Origin: an uncultured bacterium
Lineage (GTDB): Bacteria > Pseudomonadota > Gammaproteobacteria > Burkholderiales > Burkholderiaceae_E
Assembly (NCBI GenBank): GCA_903907905.1
Contig: CAIVPX010000144.1
Coordinates: 17,355 to 81,354 of the forward strand
DNA length: 64,000 bases
Reading direction: 5' to 3'
Translations under genes and position numbers: made by a program
In this document: positions 53,421-62,846 of the stretch, one piece after another
How positions within the stretch are numbered: the stretch's first letter is position 1
How the letters are laid out: every line of letters starts with the position of its first letter
The notes under the pieces: model-generated
What the model was told of the DNA's origin: nothing
Database searches by the model: none
What the model saw: the letters and a program-made list of their open reading frames with translations, nothing else

Positions 53421-53747
53421 TCAGCGCTCCTGCATGCGAGCGGACACGTCGGGCGACTCGTCGGGGTGAGTGAAGGGACGAAGCAGCGCGCGCGCGAAGT
53501 CGCCCTCTTCGCGCGCCATCCACTGTTTCATGGCGTCGCTGGTACCTGCTGCGTCGAGATCGACGGGGTCGAGTGAACCACGCTGTTGTAGCGCCAGACG
53601 AAGTCGGGTGACCTCGGCCTTGAGCACGTAGACCTCGCTGGCAAGCGCCATGACGACGCCCATCAGGCGAGTGCTGTCCAGCGCGTCGGCAGGCCCGAGG
53701 CCGCGAAGGCCGGCCATGGCTGACAGGGGGTCAGGGAGTGAGCTCAT
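53421..53747 (-). CDS. Small hypothetical protein coupled to the methyltransferase
   Basis: A 108-aa protein starting MSSLPDPLSAMAGLRG. Residues ~28-55 form a leucine-rich amphipathic helix (LMGVVMALASEVYVLKAEVTRLRLALQQ), likely a coiled coil; the C-terminal part is acidic. No signal peptide or known domain is seen. The stop is one base from the methyltransferase start. The open frame continues upstream to 54008, overlapping the divergent oxidase start, but this ATG is the first one clear of it. It may be a partner subunit. Confidence 0.65.
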   Translation of the reverse strand: MSSLPDPLSAMAGLRGLGPADALDSTRLMGVVMALASEVYVLKAEVTRLRLALQQRGSLDPVDLDAAGTSDAMKQWMAREEGDFARALLRPFTHPDESPDVSARMQER

Positions 53748-53994
53748 TGCAACGGGCCTTGTCCTGAGGTGGCTGGAGTCACAGCATAGCGGCCCTGCCG
53801 GCTTTCCGCAGAGGATGTTCCGGCGTGGGCGTTCCGGCAGTTCGAGTCCGCCCCGCCGTCCGAGTCCCGTCGACACAACCAGTCTGGAGACTGGCGTGCC
53901 GATTCGGCGCGCGCGGGTTTCATCACGCCGTGTTTTGTCGGCAGGCTCGATGAGCGCGGTGCTAGCATCGGCCGAGATCATCATGAGGCTTTCC

Positions 53995-55587
53995 ATGAAT
54001 CCGACCATCGCCGCTAATGCCGAGCAGATTCTTGTCGCGCTGCGTCAGAGCCTTCCTGCGCCATCGATCGACACCGCGCCTGAACTGCTCGAGGCCAACC
54101 GAAGCGACGTCTTTTTTCGTGGCAGTGATGCGCCCGTCGCGATCGTCAGTCCGGGTGACTGTGCCGAGGTTCAGACGCTCGTGCGTGCGGCCATTCAGCA
54201 TGGTTTTTGCCTCGCGCCGCGCGGGGCGGGGCTCTCTTACAGCGAGGGCTATGTGCCGGCCAATCAGACCACCGTCATGGTCGATATGCGTCGGATGAAC
54301 CGCGTGCTCGAGATCAATGCTCCGGATCGCTACATCGTGGTGGAGCCTGGCCTGACCTGGGAGCGTCTGAACGAGGCGCTCGAGGGTAGTGGGCTGCGGA
54401 CGCCCTTCTGGGGCACCTTCTCCGGCAAGCATGCGACGGTGGGTGGCGCCCTGTCGCAGGGTGCGAAGTTCTTCGGCTCGGGCAACCAGGGAAGCGCAGC
54501 CGAGTCGGTGCTGGCGCTTGACGTGGTGGTGGGCGACGGCTCGCTGGTGAGCACGGGTTCGTCGGGCACGCCCCACCACCCCACGCCTTTTTATCGCTAT
54601 TTCGGGCCCGACCTCACCGGGCTGTTCCTGGGTGATTGTGGCGCCTACGGCATCAAGACGAGGATTACGCTGCAACTGGTCCCCCGGCCTGCGCATGTCC
54701 GTACGGCGTCGTTTGCGTTTCCCGCCTCAGCGCCGATGTTCAAGGCCATGACCGATATTGGCGCCGACCTGCTGGCCTCAGAGTGCTTTGCGATGGATCC
54801 CTTTCTGGTGGACCTTCGCATGCGCTTCGAGGGTCTGCAGGAGGACCTCGAATCGTTTCGGGCGGTGTTCTCGGCGCAGCGATCGGTCTGGGCCGGTCTG
54901 CGCGATGCGGCCAACCTGGCCCTCCAGGGCCGTCGTTTCATGAGCGATGTCGGCTTTCTGATGAGTGCGGTCACCGAGGGTTTTACCCCCGAGGAGGCCG
55001 ACTGGCGTATGCAACGGGTACGCGAGATCGCGCACGGCGTGGGCGGCCGGGATCTGCCTGACAGCCTGCCCAAGGTGGTGCGCGCCTCGCCCTTTCGACG
55101 CCTCAATCGCTTGCTGGGCCCCGAGGGGGAGCGCATCGTCTGGTTTCACGCGATGCTGCCCAATTCGCAGGCAACGCGCCTGTTCGACGAAACCGAAGCG
55201 GTGTTCGATCAGCATCGAGCCGAGGTGGATCGCTTCGGTCTGCGATGGGGTTACCTCATCAGCGTGAATGGCCCGAGCACCTTCGGCATCGAACCCATCG
55301 TGTACTGGAAGGATGCGGCGCTTCCCATCCATCAGGAGTACATCGAGCCCTCGCACCTGGCCAGGCTGCCTGTTCATGCCGCCGACGAGGCCGCGCGCGA
55401 TGCGGTGCACCGGATTCGCGCGGCGATTGTGCGGCGATGGGCCGAGATGGGGGCGACCCATCTTCAGATCGGGCGGCAGTACCCCTACCTGAGCACGCGC
55501 ACCGAGGGCACGGCGCAGGTCATGCGTGCGGTCAAGCAGATGTTTGATCCAAGGGGGCTGTTCAACCCCGGCGTGCTGGATACCTGA
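53995..55587 (+). CDS. FAD-linked oxidase (GlcD/vanillyl-alcohol-oxidase type)
   Basis: A 530-aa flavoenzyme paralogous to the one at 47948: CLAPRGAGLSYSEG, ATVGGALSQG and DLTGLFLGDCGAYGIKT in the FAD domain, QIGRQYPYL and DPRGLFNPGVLD at the C-terminus. ATG 53995 has GAGG six bases upstream; the longer frame would run into the divergent small ORF. It stands alone on this strand. Probably oxidises a hydroxylated aromatic or 2-hydroxy acid. Confidence 0.9.
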   Translation: MNPTIAANAEQILVALRQSLPAPSIDTAPELLEANRSDVFFRGSDAPVAIVSPGDCAEVQTLVRAAIQHGFCLAPRGAGLSYSEGYVPANQTTVMVDMRRMNRVLEINAPDRYIVVEPGLTWERLNEALEGSGLRTPFWGTFSGKHATVGGALSQGAKFFGSGNQGSAAESVLALDVVVGDGSLVSTGSSGTPHHPTPFYRYFGPDLTGLFLGDCGAYGIKTRITLQLVPRPAHVRTASFAFPASAPMFKAMTDIGADLLASECFAMDPFLVDLRMRFEGLQEDLESFRAVFSAQRSVWAGLRDAANLALQGRRFMSDVGFLMSAVTEGFTPEEADWRMQRVREIAHGVGGRDLPDSLPKVVRASPFRRLNRLLGPEGERIVWFHAMLPNSQATRLFDETEAVFDQHRAEVDRFGLRWGYLISVNGPSTFGIEPIVYWKDAALPIHQEYIEPSHLARLPVHAADEAARDAVHRIRAAIVRRWAEMGATHLQIGRQYPYLSTRTEGTAQVMRAVKQMFDPRGLFNPGVLDT

Positions 55588-55665
55588 GCGCAGGCTGCTC
55601 TGGCAGGCTACGCCGACTGGAACCCTGTTTTGCCGTGAAGAGAGGCTCTCAGGGAACGGAACATC

Positions 55666-55691
55666 GGGACCAAACAGAGGGACCGAACAGA
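55666..55691 (+). repeat. 13-base tandem direct repeat upstream of phoX-like gene
   Basis: GGGACCAAACAGA (55666-55678) is followed immediately by GGGACCGAACAGA (55679-55691), 12 of 13 identical. It lies about 125 bases before the PhoX-like start. It does not match the Pho box spacing of 11 bases; a regulator binding site is possible. Confidence 0.5.
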
Positions 55692-55816
55692 GGGCCACTC
55701 AGCAGGCCAAATAGGGGCTACAGGGAGAGCGGGTCCGTTATGATGGCTTGGGCGTCGCGAGCGATCGCCGGCGCATTCCGAAGTCGGCCCATTCCCAAAG
55801 CGTTTGAGGAGTCTCG

Positions 55817-57775
55817 ATGCCATCTGCCCCAACCGACCCGCACCCGGCAGGGAGTATAAGACCCGAATCCGGTTGGACCGGGCCGAGTGCCCAGCGCCGC
55901 ATCGTACTGCGCGGCGGACTGTCTGGAGTGATCGCTGCGCTGTTTGCGCCGATGAGCGGTTGTGCAGTGTCAGCAGGCGAGGCCGTATCCGGCACGGCGT
56001 CCGGAGTTCGACCGTCGGCAGTCGCTGCCAGTGCAGACCCGCAGTTGGGCTTTCGCCCGGTCGCCGCCACCGATTTCGACGGCATCACCCTGCCGGAGGG
56101 CTATGTCGCGCAGATCGCCTTTCCCTGGGGCGATCCGGTGGGCATCGCCGGCGCGATGCCAGCGTGGAAGGAAGACGCCAGCAACACGGCGGCCGAGCAG
56201 ACCACGCAGTTCGGCATGCATCACGATGGCATGCACTACTTTCCGATCGATTCGAGCAACACCCATGGCTTGCTCGCGATCAACCATGAATACACGGATG
56301 AAGGCTTGCTGCACGCGGACGGCATGAAGACCTGGTCGGCCGAGAAGACCGCAAAGTCGATGGCGGCCGTGGGCGTGAGCGTGATCGAAGTGGTTCAGCG
56401 AGACGGACAGTGGGAAGCGGTGCGGCCTTCGCGCTACGCGCGCCGGGTGACGGCGCGAACCCCGACCGTGCTCGCGGGGCCGGCGGCGGGACATGCCCTG
56501 ATGCGCACGGCGGCCGATCCTATCGGCCAGCAGGTGCTCGGCACCTTTGCCAACTGTGCTCATGGCGTGACACCCTGGGGCACCTACCTCACCTGCGAGG
56601 AGAACTGGGCGCTTTATTTTCGAGCCCCCGCCAAGTCCGACCCGCATCAGGCGCGTTGGGGCCTTCGACGCGGCGGCCCCGATATTCGTTGGTACCTCGA
56701 CGATGAACGCTTCGATGCCGCGCGACACCCCAACGAGTTCAACCGCTTTGGCTGGGTGGTCGAGATCGACCCCTTCGACCCGACGATGACGCCCATCAAG
56801 CGCACAGCCTTAGGTCGGGCCGCGCGCGAGTGTGCGCGAACGGTTCAGACGCGCGAGGGCCGGGTTGCGGTCTACATGGGCGAAGACGCCCGCTTCGAGT
56901 ATCTGTACAAGTTCGTCAGCCGCGATCGCGTCAGGCCCGGTGGGCTGGCGGCCAACCGCGATCTGCTCGACCACGGTACCTTGTACGTGGCGCGCTTCAA
57001 TGACGATGGCAGCGGAGACTGGCTGCCACTCGTCTGGGGGCGCGGCCCGCTCACCACCGAGCGCGGCTTTGCCGATCAGGGAGAGGTGCTGATCAAGGCG
57101 CGACAGGCCAGCGACGCGCTGGGTGGCACGAAGATGGATCGACCCGAGTGGATCACGGTGGATCCGCGCACGGGCGAGGTGTATTGCTCGCTCTCCAACA
57201 ACACCCGGCGTGGCGCCAAGGGGCAACCGGCGGTCGATGCCGCCAACCCCCGTGCCAACAACACCATGGGTCAGATCATTCGCTGGAAGGAGGCAGACGA
57301 TTTCGACAGCCTCAGCTTTCGCTGGAACCATTTCGTGCTGGCGGGCGATCCCGGCAACGAGCGGGCCGAGGCCAAGGGAAGCGTACGCGGCGACGCCTTC
57401 GGCAGTCCGGATGGGCTCTACTTCGATTCACGCGGCACGCTCTGGATTCAGACCGACGCAGCCGCCTCAAGCCTTGGCAAGGGCGATTACGCGCGCTTGG
57501 GCAACAACATGCTGTTGGCCGCTGACGTCAGAACCGGCGAGATCCGGCGCTTTCTGGTTGGCCCCCGGCATTGCGAGATTACCGGGGTGGTGTGTACGTC
57601 TGATTTGCGCACGATGTTCGTCAACATTCAGCACCCGGGTGAAACGCCATCAGAGATCAGCGACCCCGACAATCCCTCACGCTACTCCACCTGGCCCAGT
57701 GGTCGAGACGGGGCGAGGCCACGCAGTGCCACGGTCATCGTGAGGCGTCGTGACGGCGGGGTGATCGGCCTGTAG
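55817..57775 (+). CDS. PhoX-like alkaline phosphatase (DUF839), Tat-exported
   Basis: A 652-aa protein. A twin-arginine signal is seen at residues 26-50 (AQRRIVLRGGLSGVIAALFA with Arg27 and Arg28), ending in a region with a lipobox-like SGCA. The catalytic part shows PhoX family blocks: LLAINHEYTDEG, CAHGVTPWGTYLTCEENW, GWVVEIDPFDP, RPEWITVDPRTGEVYCSLSNNT and SPDGLYFDSRGTLWIQTD. PhoX uses calcium and iron and hydrolyses phosphomonoesters in the periplasm. GAGGAG precedes the ATG. No other phosphate-regulon gene is nearby. Confidence 0.9.
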   Translation: MPSAPTDPHPAGSIRPESGWTGPSAQRRIVLRGGLSGVIAALFAPMSGCAVSAGEAVSGTASGVRPSAVAASADPQLGFRPVAATDFDGITLPEGYVAQIAFPWGDPVGIAGAMPAWKEDASNTAAEQTTQFGMHHDGMHYFPIDSSNTHGLLAINHEYTDEGLLHADGMKTWSAEKTAKSMAAVGVSVIEVVQRDGQWEAVRPSRYARRVTARTPTVLAGPAAGHALMRTAADPIGQQVLGTFANCAHGVTPWGTYLTCEENWALYFRAPAKSDPHQARWGLRRGGPDIRWYLDDERFDAARHPNEFNRFGWVVEIDPFDPTMTPIKRTALGRAARECARTVQTREGRVAVYMGEDARFEYLYKFVSRDRVRPGGLAANRDLLDHGTLYVARFNDDGSGDWLPLVWGRGPLTTERGFADQGEVLIKARQASDALGGTKMDRPEWITVDPRTGEVYCSLSNNTRRGAKGQPAVDAANPRANNTMGQIIRWKEADDFDSLSFRWNHFVLAGDPGNERAEAKGSVRGDAFGSPDGLYFDSRGTLWIQTDAAASSLGKGDYARLGNNMLLAADVRTGEIRRFLVGPRHCEITGVVCTSDLRTMFVNIQHPGETPSEISDPDNPSRYSTWPSGRDGARPRSATVIVRRRDGGVIGL

Positions 57776-57880
57776 CGGGGTGAGGCGCACGGGACGGGCA
57801 CAGCCCGCCGAGCGACGCGGGTCCTCAGGATGCTGTGGCGGACGGGGCGTACGAATCGAGTTGGGTTGAGCCGCGCTCGC

Positions 57881-59272
57881 TCAGGGCTCTGCAGACGAAC
57901 GCAGTTCGGTCAGCGCTTCAATCATCGCCTGGGCCGTTGTCGACTGGCGCGCGTGCCGACCCGATCGAATGACCACCTGGCCTGCGACCCGCACCTCATC
58001 GAAGGTTGGCGCATCGCAGGCGAAGACCAGCGCGTCAAGGGTCTGCGTGTCTTCCACCCCCAGCAGTCCTGCCTGATCGGGATCGATCACGAGCAGATCG
58101 GCGCGTGCGCCCGCGCGCAGTCCCCACGTATTGAAACCCGCAGCGGCGGCACCTGCATCAAGGGCGGGATTGAACAGGGCAGCGGCCGTGGAGGGCGCGC
58201 CTCGTTCGGGGGACGCGGCGACATTGCGTCGCTCAAGCGCGAGCCGCTGACCGTATTCGAGGAGTCTCAACTCCTGCGCCCAGCTTCGGCAGACGTGGCT
58301 GTCGGAGCCGATCGACAGCCGAGCCTCGCGCGCCGACCAGCCCGTCAGATCAAAGCGCCCATCACCGAGGTTGGCCTCGGTACTGGGGCAGACGACGATG
58401 CCGGCCCCGCTCCGGGCAACGGCCTCGATCTCGTTGTCGTCGGCGTGGGTGGCATGCACCAGATGCCAGCGCGTATCCAGGCGGGTGTGGGCGGCCAGCC
58501 AGGCAATGGGTCGCAGGCCCGTGGCCGCGACACAGTCGGTGACCTCGGCCATTTGCTCGGCGACGTGGATGTGAATGGGCCCGGGGTCATCGCCCAAAGC
58601 CGTGAGCAGTTGTCCGATCGACTTGGAGGAAGCGGCGCGTAGCGAGTGGATGGCCACACCCGCCTGAACTAGAGGCCGGCCCCAGCCGCGCACGGCATCT
58701 CGCATGGCAAGCACCGACTGTGGGGACGTGGCGAATCGGCGTTGGCGCGCGTGGAGCGTCGGCTGGCCGAAGCCCGCCCGCTCGTAAAGCACCGGCAGCA
58801 GTGTGAGACCGATACCGGCGTCGCGGGCAGCCAGCGCAAGCGCCTCGCTCATGACCAGCGGATCGGCGTAGGCCTGTCCATCGGGCGCATGATGAAGATA
58901 GTGGAACTCGCAGACCTGGGTGTAGCCGCCCGCCAGCATCTCGAGATAGAGCTGCGTGGCGATGGCGCGAAGCTGCCCGGGTGAGACCCGCAAGGCCAGC
59001 CCGTACATCTGCTCGCGCCACGACCAGAAATCGTCGTGCGCGCCTGCTCGGTGTTCGGTGAGCCCGGCAAAGCCTCGCTGAAACGCATGGCTGTGCGCAT
59101 TGACCATCCCGGGCAGCACTGGCCCACGCAGTCGCTCGGCCTCCGCAGGCGGCTGCGCGACGCCGACCCGAACCGAACTGAAGCAGCCATCCGGCCCGAT
59201 CTCGAAGAGCACGTGAGCATGCCACCGGCCCTCGATCCAGGCCCGCGCTGCCCAGAGTCGACTCGCACTCAA
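57881..59272 (-). CDS. hutF: Formimidoylglutamate deiminase
   Basis: A 463-aa amidohydrolase converting N-formimidoyl-glutamate to N-formyl-glutamate in the five-step histidine pathway. Motifs: NAHSHAFQRGFAGL (HxH), HIHVAEQMAEV, LVHATHADDNE and SIGSDSHVCRSW. Start chosen as TTG 59272: GGAGA lies six bases upstream and it overlaps the hutG stop (TTGA); there is no ATG before the barrel. Translationally coupled to hutG. Last gene of the hut operon. Confidence 0.95.
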   Translation of the reverse strand: MSASRLWAARAWIEGRWHAHVLFEIGPDGCFSSVRVGVAQPPAEAERLRGPVLPGMVNAHSHAFQRGFAGLTEHRAGAHDDFWSWREQMYGLALRVSPGQLRAIATQLYLEMLAGGYTQVCEFHYLHHAPDGQAYADPLVMSEALALAARDAGIGLTLLPVLYERAGFGQPTLHARQRRFATSPQSVLAMRDAVRGWGRPLVQAGVAIHSLRAASSKSIGQLLTALGDDPGPIHIHVAEQMAEVTDCVAATGLRPIAWLAAHTRLDTRWHLVHATHADDNEIEAVARSGAGIVVCPSTEANLGDGRFDLTGWSAREARLSIGSDSHVCRSWAQELRLLEYGQRLALERRNVAASPERGAPSTAAALFNPALDAGAAAAGFNTWGLRAGARADLLVIDPDQAGLLGVEDTQTLDALVFACDAPTFDEVRVAGQVVIRSGRHARQSTTAQAMIEALTELRSSAEP

Positions 59273-60069
59273 GCGGGTCTCCAGTCGAGCAGGGTGCCGA
59301 CGAGTTGACGCAGCAAGGGCGTGACTGCACTGGCGCGCGGCTCGTGCCAGACGTAGGGCGCGCTCTCGAGCATGTAGGCTCGCCAGCTCATTTCGAGCTG
59401 CACGGCATGCACCTGCTGCGCCGGCGCCCCATAGTGGCGGGTGATGTGCCCGCCCTTGAAGCGGCCATCGATGACGTGAGAGTAGGTGCTCTGCGACGCG
59501 AACACCGCGGCAACCTGCTCGCGCAGCGAGGCGGCACAGCTGTTGCCGCTGGCCGTGCCGATGTTCATGTCCGGCAACTGGCCGGGAAAGAGCCAGGGCA
59601 GTTCGCCCTTGATGCTGTGCGCATCGAAGAGGACGACATGACCATGAACCGCGCGGATCCGGTCGAGTTCCTGGCGCAGCGCTTCGTGATAGGGCTGCCA
59701 CCAGACCGCGACGCGACGCCGGATCTCGGTGTCATCGGGCGCACAGCCTTCACGATAAATGGGGTCGCCCGTAAAAAACCGGGTGGGGCACAGCTCGGTG
59801 TTGTTCTGCCCGGCGTACATGGGCTGGTTATCGCTGGGGCGGTTGAGGTCGACGACGAAGCGGCTGGTGTGGGGCACCAGCATGCTGGCGCCAAGCCCGA
59901 TCGCGAACGCGTAGAGCCGGTCAAGGAACCAGTCGGTGTCTTCGGTGGCGAGTGCGCGGTCGACATAGAGCGGTTTGAGCTCGGCGGGAATGGTCGTGCC
60001 GACGTGAGGCATGCTGATCAACAGCGGGGCAGTGCCACAGTGCAGGGTGTAGAGCGGGGCGCTTGTCAT
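59269..60069 (-). CDS. hutG: N-formylglutamate deformylase
   Basis: A 266-aa enzyme hydrolysing N-formyl-glutamate to glutamate and formate. Family blocks: LLISMPHVGTTIP, DTDWFLDRLYAF, RFVVDLNRPSDNQPMY, VLFDAHSIKGELP, TYSHVIDGRFKGGHITRHYG and VHAVQLEMSWRAYM. Its stop overlaps the hutF start. 73 bases separate it from the interrupted hutI upstream. Confidence 0.96.
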   Translation of the reverse strand: MTSAPLYTLHCGTAPLLISMPHVGTTIPAELKPLYVDRALATEDTDWFLDRLYAFAIGLGASMLVPHTSRFVVDLNRPSDNQPMYAGQNNTELCPTRFFTGDPIYREGCAPDDTEIRRRVAVWWQPYHEALRQELDRIRAVHGHVVLFDAHSIKGELPWLFPGQLPDMNIGTASGNSCAASLREQVAAVFASQSTYSHVIDGRFKGGHITRHYGAPAQQVHAVQLEMSWRAYMLESAPYVWHEPRASAVTPLLRQLVGTLLDWRPA

Positions 60070-60142
60070 GGGGCAAGGATCTCGAACGGGTGGGGGTCTG
60101 CCAAGGGCGAGTCACGGGAGGCCATGCGGAGGCGCTCGCGCA

Positions 60143-61408
60143 TCAGGGGCGAAGCTGCCCGCCGAACACGCTGGCCCAGCAGGGATTGTGACCGAATCGG
60201 TAGGCCAGGTCTCGCGGGTGCTCGAGGTTCCAGATGGCCAGATCAGCCCGCAGGCCGGCGCGCAGCACCCCTCGATCCTGCAGGCCCAGCGCGCCGGCCG
60301 CGTGAACGGTGATGCCGCGCCAGGCCTCCTCCGGGGTGAGGCGAAACAGGGTGCAGGCCATATTGAGCATGATCACCAGCGACAGCGCCGGCGAAGAGCC
60401 CGGGTTGTGATCGGACGCGATGGCGATGGGGACCCCCGCATCGCGCAGCGCCTGCACCGGCGGCAACCGGGTCTCACGCAAGAAATAGTAGGCGCCCGGC
60501 AGCAGCACGGCGACGGTGCCCGCACGCTGCATGGCCGCAACACCGCCGGCTGACAGGTGCTCGAGGTGATCGCAGCTGAGTGCGCCGTACTCGGCGGCGA
60601 GGGCTGCGCCGCCCTGATCGCTCAGCTGTTCGGCGTGAAGTTTGACCGGGAGGCCGAGCGCGCGGGCGGCGTCGAAGACCCGACGCGTTTGCGCGGGCGT
60701 GAACGCGATCGACTCGCAGAACGCATCGACGGCGTCGACCAGACCGGTTGCGTGTTGGGCGGCGAGCCAGCGGCAGACCTCATCGATGTAGGCGTCGGGT
60801 CGACCGGAAAATTCGTCGGGCAGCGCATGGGCGCCCAGCGAGGTGGTTCGAACCGTGAGGGGCAGATCGCGACCGAGTTGGCGCGCGGCGCCCAGGCACC
60901 GGGCCTCATGCTCCTCGGACAGACCTTAGCCTGACTTGATCTCGAGCGTGGTGACGCCCTCGGCCATGAGCAGGCGCGCACGTTGGCGCGCCGAGGCCTC
61001 TAGGGCCTGGTCAGACGCGGCGCGCGTGGCGGCGACCGTTGACCGAATACCGCCGCCCGCGCGGGCGATGTCTTCGTAGCTCGCGCCCTCAAGCCGCAAC
61101 TCGAATTCGGCGGCCCGGTCGCCCCCATAGACGAGGTGCGTGTGCGCATCGATCAGCCCGGGGGTGAGCAGCGCCCCATCCAGGTCGTGCTCGGCGTCGA
61201 CCGTGAGCCCGCCCGGCAGTTCAGCCTGCGCACCGACCCAGTGGATGATCGGGCCGTCGGTGATCAGCGCGCCATCTTCGATCAGTCCCCAGCCGTTGGG
61301 GGCATCGAAGGTGGCAAGGCGGGCATGGCGCCACAACTGACGCGTAGGCCCGCCGCATGCCGCGTCGGATGAATCGCTATCGAGTGGGGCCTGGCGGGGC
61401 GGAGTCAT
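60143..61408 (-). pseudogene. hutI: Imidazolonepropionase interrupted by an in-frame TAA
   Basis: The reading frame from ATG 61408 encodes HutI but contains TAA at 60928-60926 (codon 161). The conserved KSGYGL block reads KSG-stop-GL, so the Tyr codon became TAA. After the stop the same frame continues intact to 60143: [44 protein letters not shown] and [15 protein letters not shown]. No frameshift is present. The start overlaps the hutD stop (ATGA). Options are a recent nonsense mutation, a base-call error or readthrough; the first fits the missing hutH/hutU and broken neighbour. Confidence 0.92.
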
Positions 61409-62034
61409 TCGGGGCGCTCCTGGGTGAGCCAGAGCGCCTGCCCGCCCTGAAGAAGGGTCCAGGCCGTGCCCGGGGCGGGCAGCCAGCACAGGGTGCCTGC
61501 AGGAATCTCGCAGGGGCCCGCGCCAAAGTCGACCCACGCGGCCTGCACGGCGAAGAGCCCGCGCCAACGCGCGCCCCCCGAGCAGGCTTCGCCCGCGAGC
61601 GCCCGGCGCATACCGATGCGGCCGGTCGATCGTCGCCCCATCAGGTTGAGATCGACGGTTGGACCTGCGAGCAGGCGGCAGGGGGCGGGCTCTTCGCCGC
61701 GAAATGCCAGCGGCGGGCTGGTCGGCTCGAGCCGGTGGCATTGGCCGCTCAGTTGAAGCTCGACCCCCGCGCCCTGCAGCACGGCGAAGCAGCGGTCGAT
61801 GCCGGGGAATTCGGAAAAGGGGCCGTCACGCGTGATGTCGGCCACGCTGACCCGCAGGTCCCAGTCCGATGCGGCCGTGCTGCCTGCGCTCACTGATTGA
61901 CCGGGGACGCTGTCCTGCCGGGCGGCCCAGGTCAGTAGCGCCCGGGTCAGGCCCCCGCCGTTCTTCCAGGGCTGGGGCGGGCAATCATCGAGTCGAACCA
62001 TGTTCGGCGTCATCGCAGGAGGGGCACAAGCCAT
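61405..62034 (-). CDS. hutD: HutD family protein
   Basis: A 209-aa cupin-like protein of the HutD family, which modulates histidine utilisation. Family blocks: [18 protein letters not shown] near the N-terminus, [30 protein letters not shown], and DLNLMGRR. No start has a good ribosome site; ATG 62034 is ten bases after the hutC stop and is given, with ATG 62013 or 62001 as alternatives. The stop overlaps the hutI start. Confidence 0.9.
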   Translation of the reverse strand: MACAPPAMTPNMVRLDDCPPQPWKNGGGLTRALLTWAARQDSVPGQSVSAGSTAASDWDLRVSVADITRDGPFSEFPGIDRCFAVLQGAGVELQLSGQCHRLEPTSPPLAFRGEEPAPCRLLAGPTVDLNLMGRRSTGRIGMRRALAGEACSGGARWRGLFAVQAAWVDFGAGPCEIPAGTLCWLPAPGTAWTLLQGGQALWLTQERPE

Positions 62035-62043
62035 GCGCCCGGG

Positions 62044-62778
62044 TCAGGGTTTGAATTCACCGGACAGGTGGTAGCGCGAGCCGGGATGAACCAGCCGGGC
62101 CAGAGTAATCACCGCATCGCGCGTGCAGGTGCGTCTGACCACGATCAGGCAGGGCTCGGCGGGGTCGATGCCCAGGAGCCGGGCTTCGCGCGGTGTGGCG
62201 CGCGCCGATTCGATGGTGTACTGGGCCTGCCAGAGCGCCGTGTGCTGGAAAAGATACCGGGTGGGCGTGATGTGCTCGAAATCGGCATCGAGGTAGCCCG
62301 GCGCACAGGCCGGGTTGACGAACCGGTCCTCGCATTGCAGGGGCAGTCCGTCTTCGCGGTGAACGATCAGGGTATGGAACACGCGACTGCCGGGCGCCAA
62401 CCCCAATTGCCCGGCCAGCCCCTTGGCTGCTCGCTCGGGCCGGCTCAGATGCACGCTCGCCTGATGGCGGTGGCCTCTTGATTCGATTTCCTCCTGCAGG
62501 TCGCGGAGGGTGAGGGTGCTGGACACCCGGTGCAGGGCGGCAGCGAAGGTTCCGACGCCCTGAATTCGCTGGACCAGGCCTTCCAGTTGCAACTCACGAA
62601 GCGCTCGATTGACCGTCATCCGGCTGACGCCGAACTGGCTGACGAGCTCGGCCTCGGAAGGCATGAGGGCACCTGCCGGCCAGCGCCCTGCCTCGAGGCC
62701 GCTCATGAGAAATTGTTTGACCCGCAAGAAGGGGGCGAGCGCAGCAAAATCCGGGTCCGGGAGCGTGCGGAGGGCCAT
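62044..62778 (-). CDS. hutC: GntR-family histidine utilisation repressor
   Basis: A 244-aa regulator. GntR winged-helix at residues 15-78 (MPSEAELVSQFGVSRMTVNRALRELQLEGL), then a UTRA ligand domain (residues ~100-240). HutC represses hut genes and is released by urocanate. ATG 62778 fits the family start; the longer frame crosses the operator and an ABC remnant and is not supported. A 10-base palindrome lies 26 bases upstream. Confidence 0.93.
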   Translation of the reverse strand: MALRTLPDPDFAALAPFLRVKQFLMSGLEAGRWPAGALMPSEAELVSQFGVSRMTVNRALRELQLEGLVQRIQGVGTFAAALHRVSSTLTLRDLQEEIESRGHRHQASVHLSRPERAAKGLAGQLGLAPGSRVFHTLIVHREDGLPLQCEDRFVNPACAPGYLDADFEHITPTRYLFQHTALWQAQYTIESARATPREARLLGIDPAEPCLIVVRRTCTRDAVITLARLVHPGSRYHLSGEFKP

Positions 62779-62803
62779 GGGTGCGATGCTACTTGCCCAG
62801 ACG

Positions 62804-62813
62804 TGTCTAGACA
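62804..62813. promoter_or_regulatory. Probable HutC operator
   Basis: Perfect palindrome TGTCTAGACA. On the minus strand it reads CTTGTCTAGACACG, matching the CTTGTnTAnACAAG form of HutC sites described in pseudomonads at all but one arm base. It lies 26 bases upstream of the hutC start, fitting autoregulation of the hut operon. Confidence 0.65.
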
Positions 62814-62846
62814 AGTAGAGTTCCGGCGACCCGATGGAGTTCGACC

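Noticed and set aside
55588..55816. Pho box upstream of the PhoX-like gene
   Set aside because: No pair of CTGTCAT-like 7-mers at 11-base spacing is present; the visible repeat has a 13-base period and a different sequence.
57795..57807. Terminator between the PhoX-like gene and hutF
   Set aside because: Only a 5-bp stem with a three-base loop and no T-tract was found; too weak to call.
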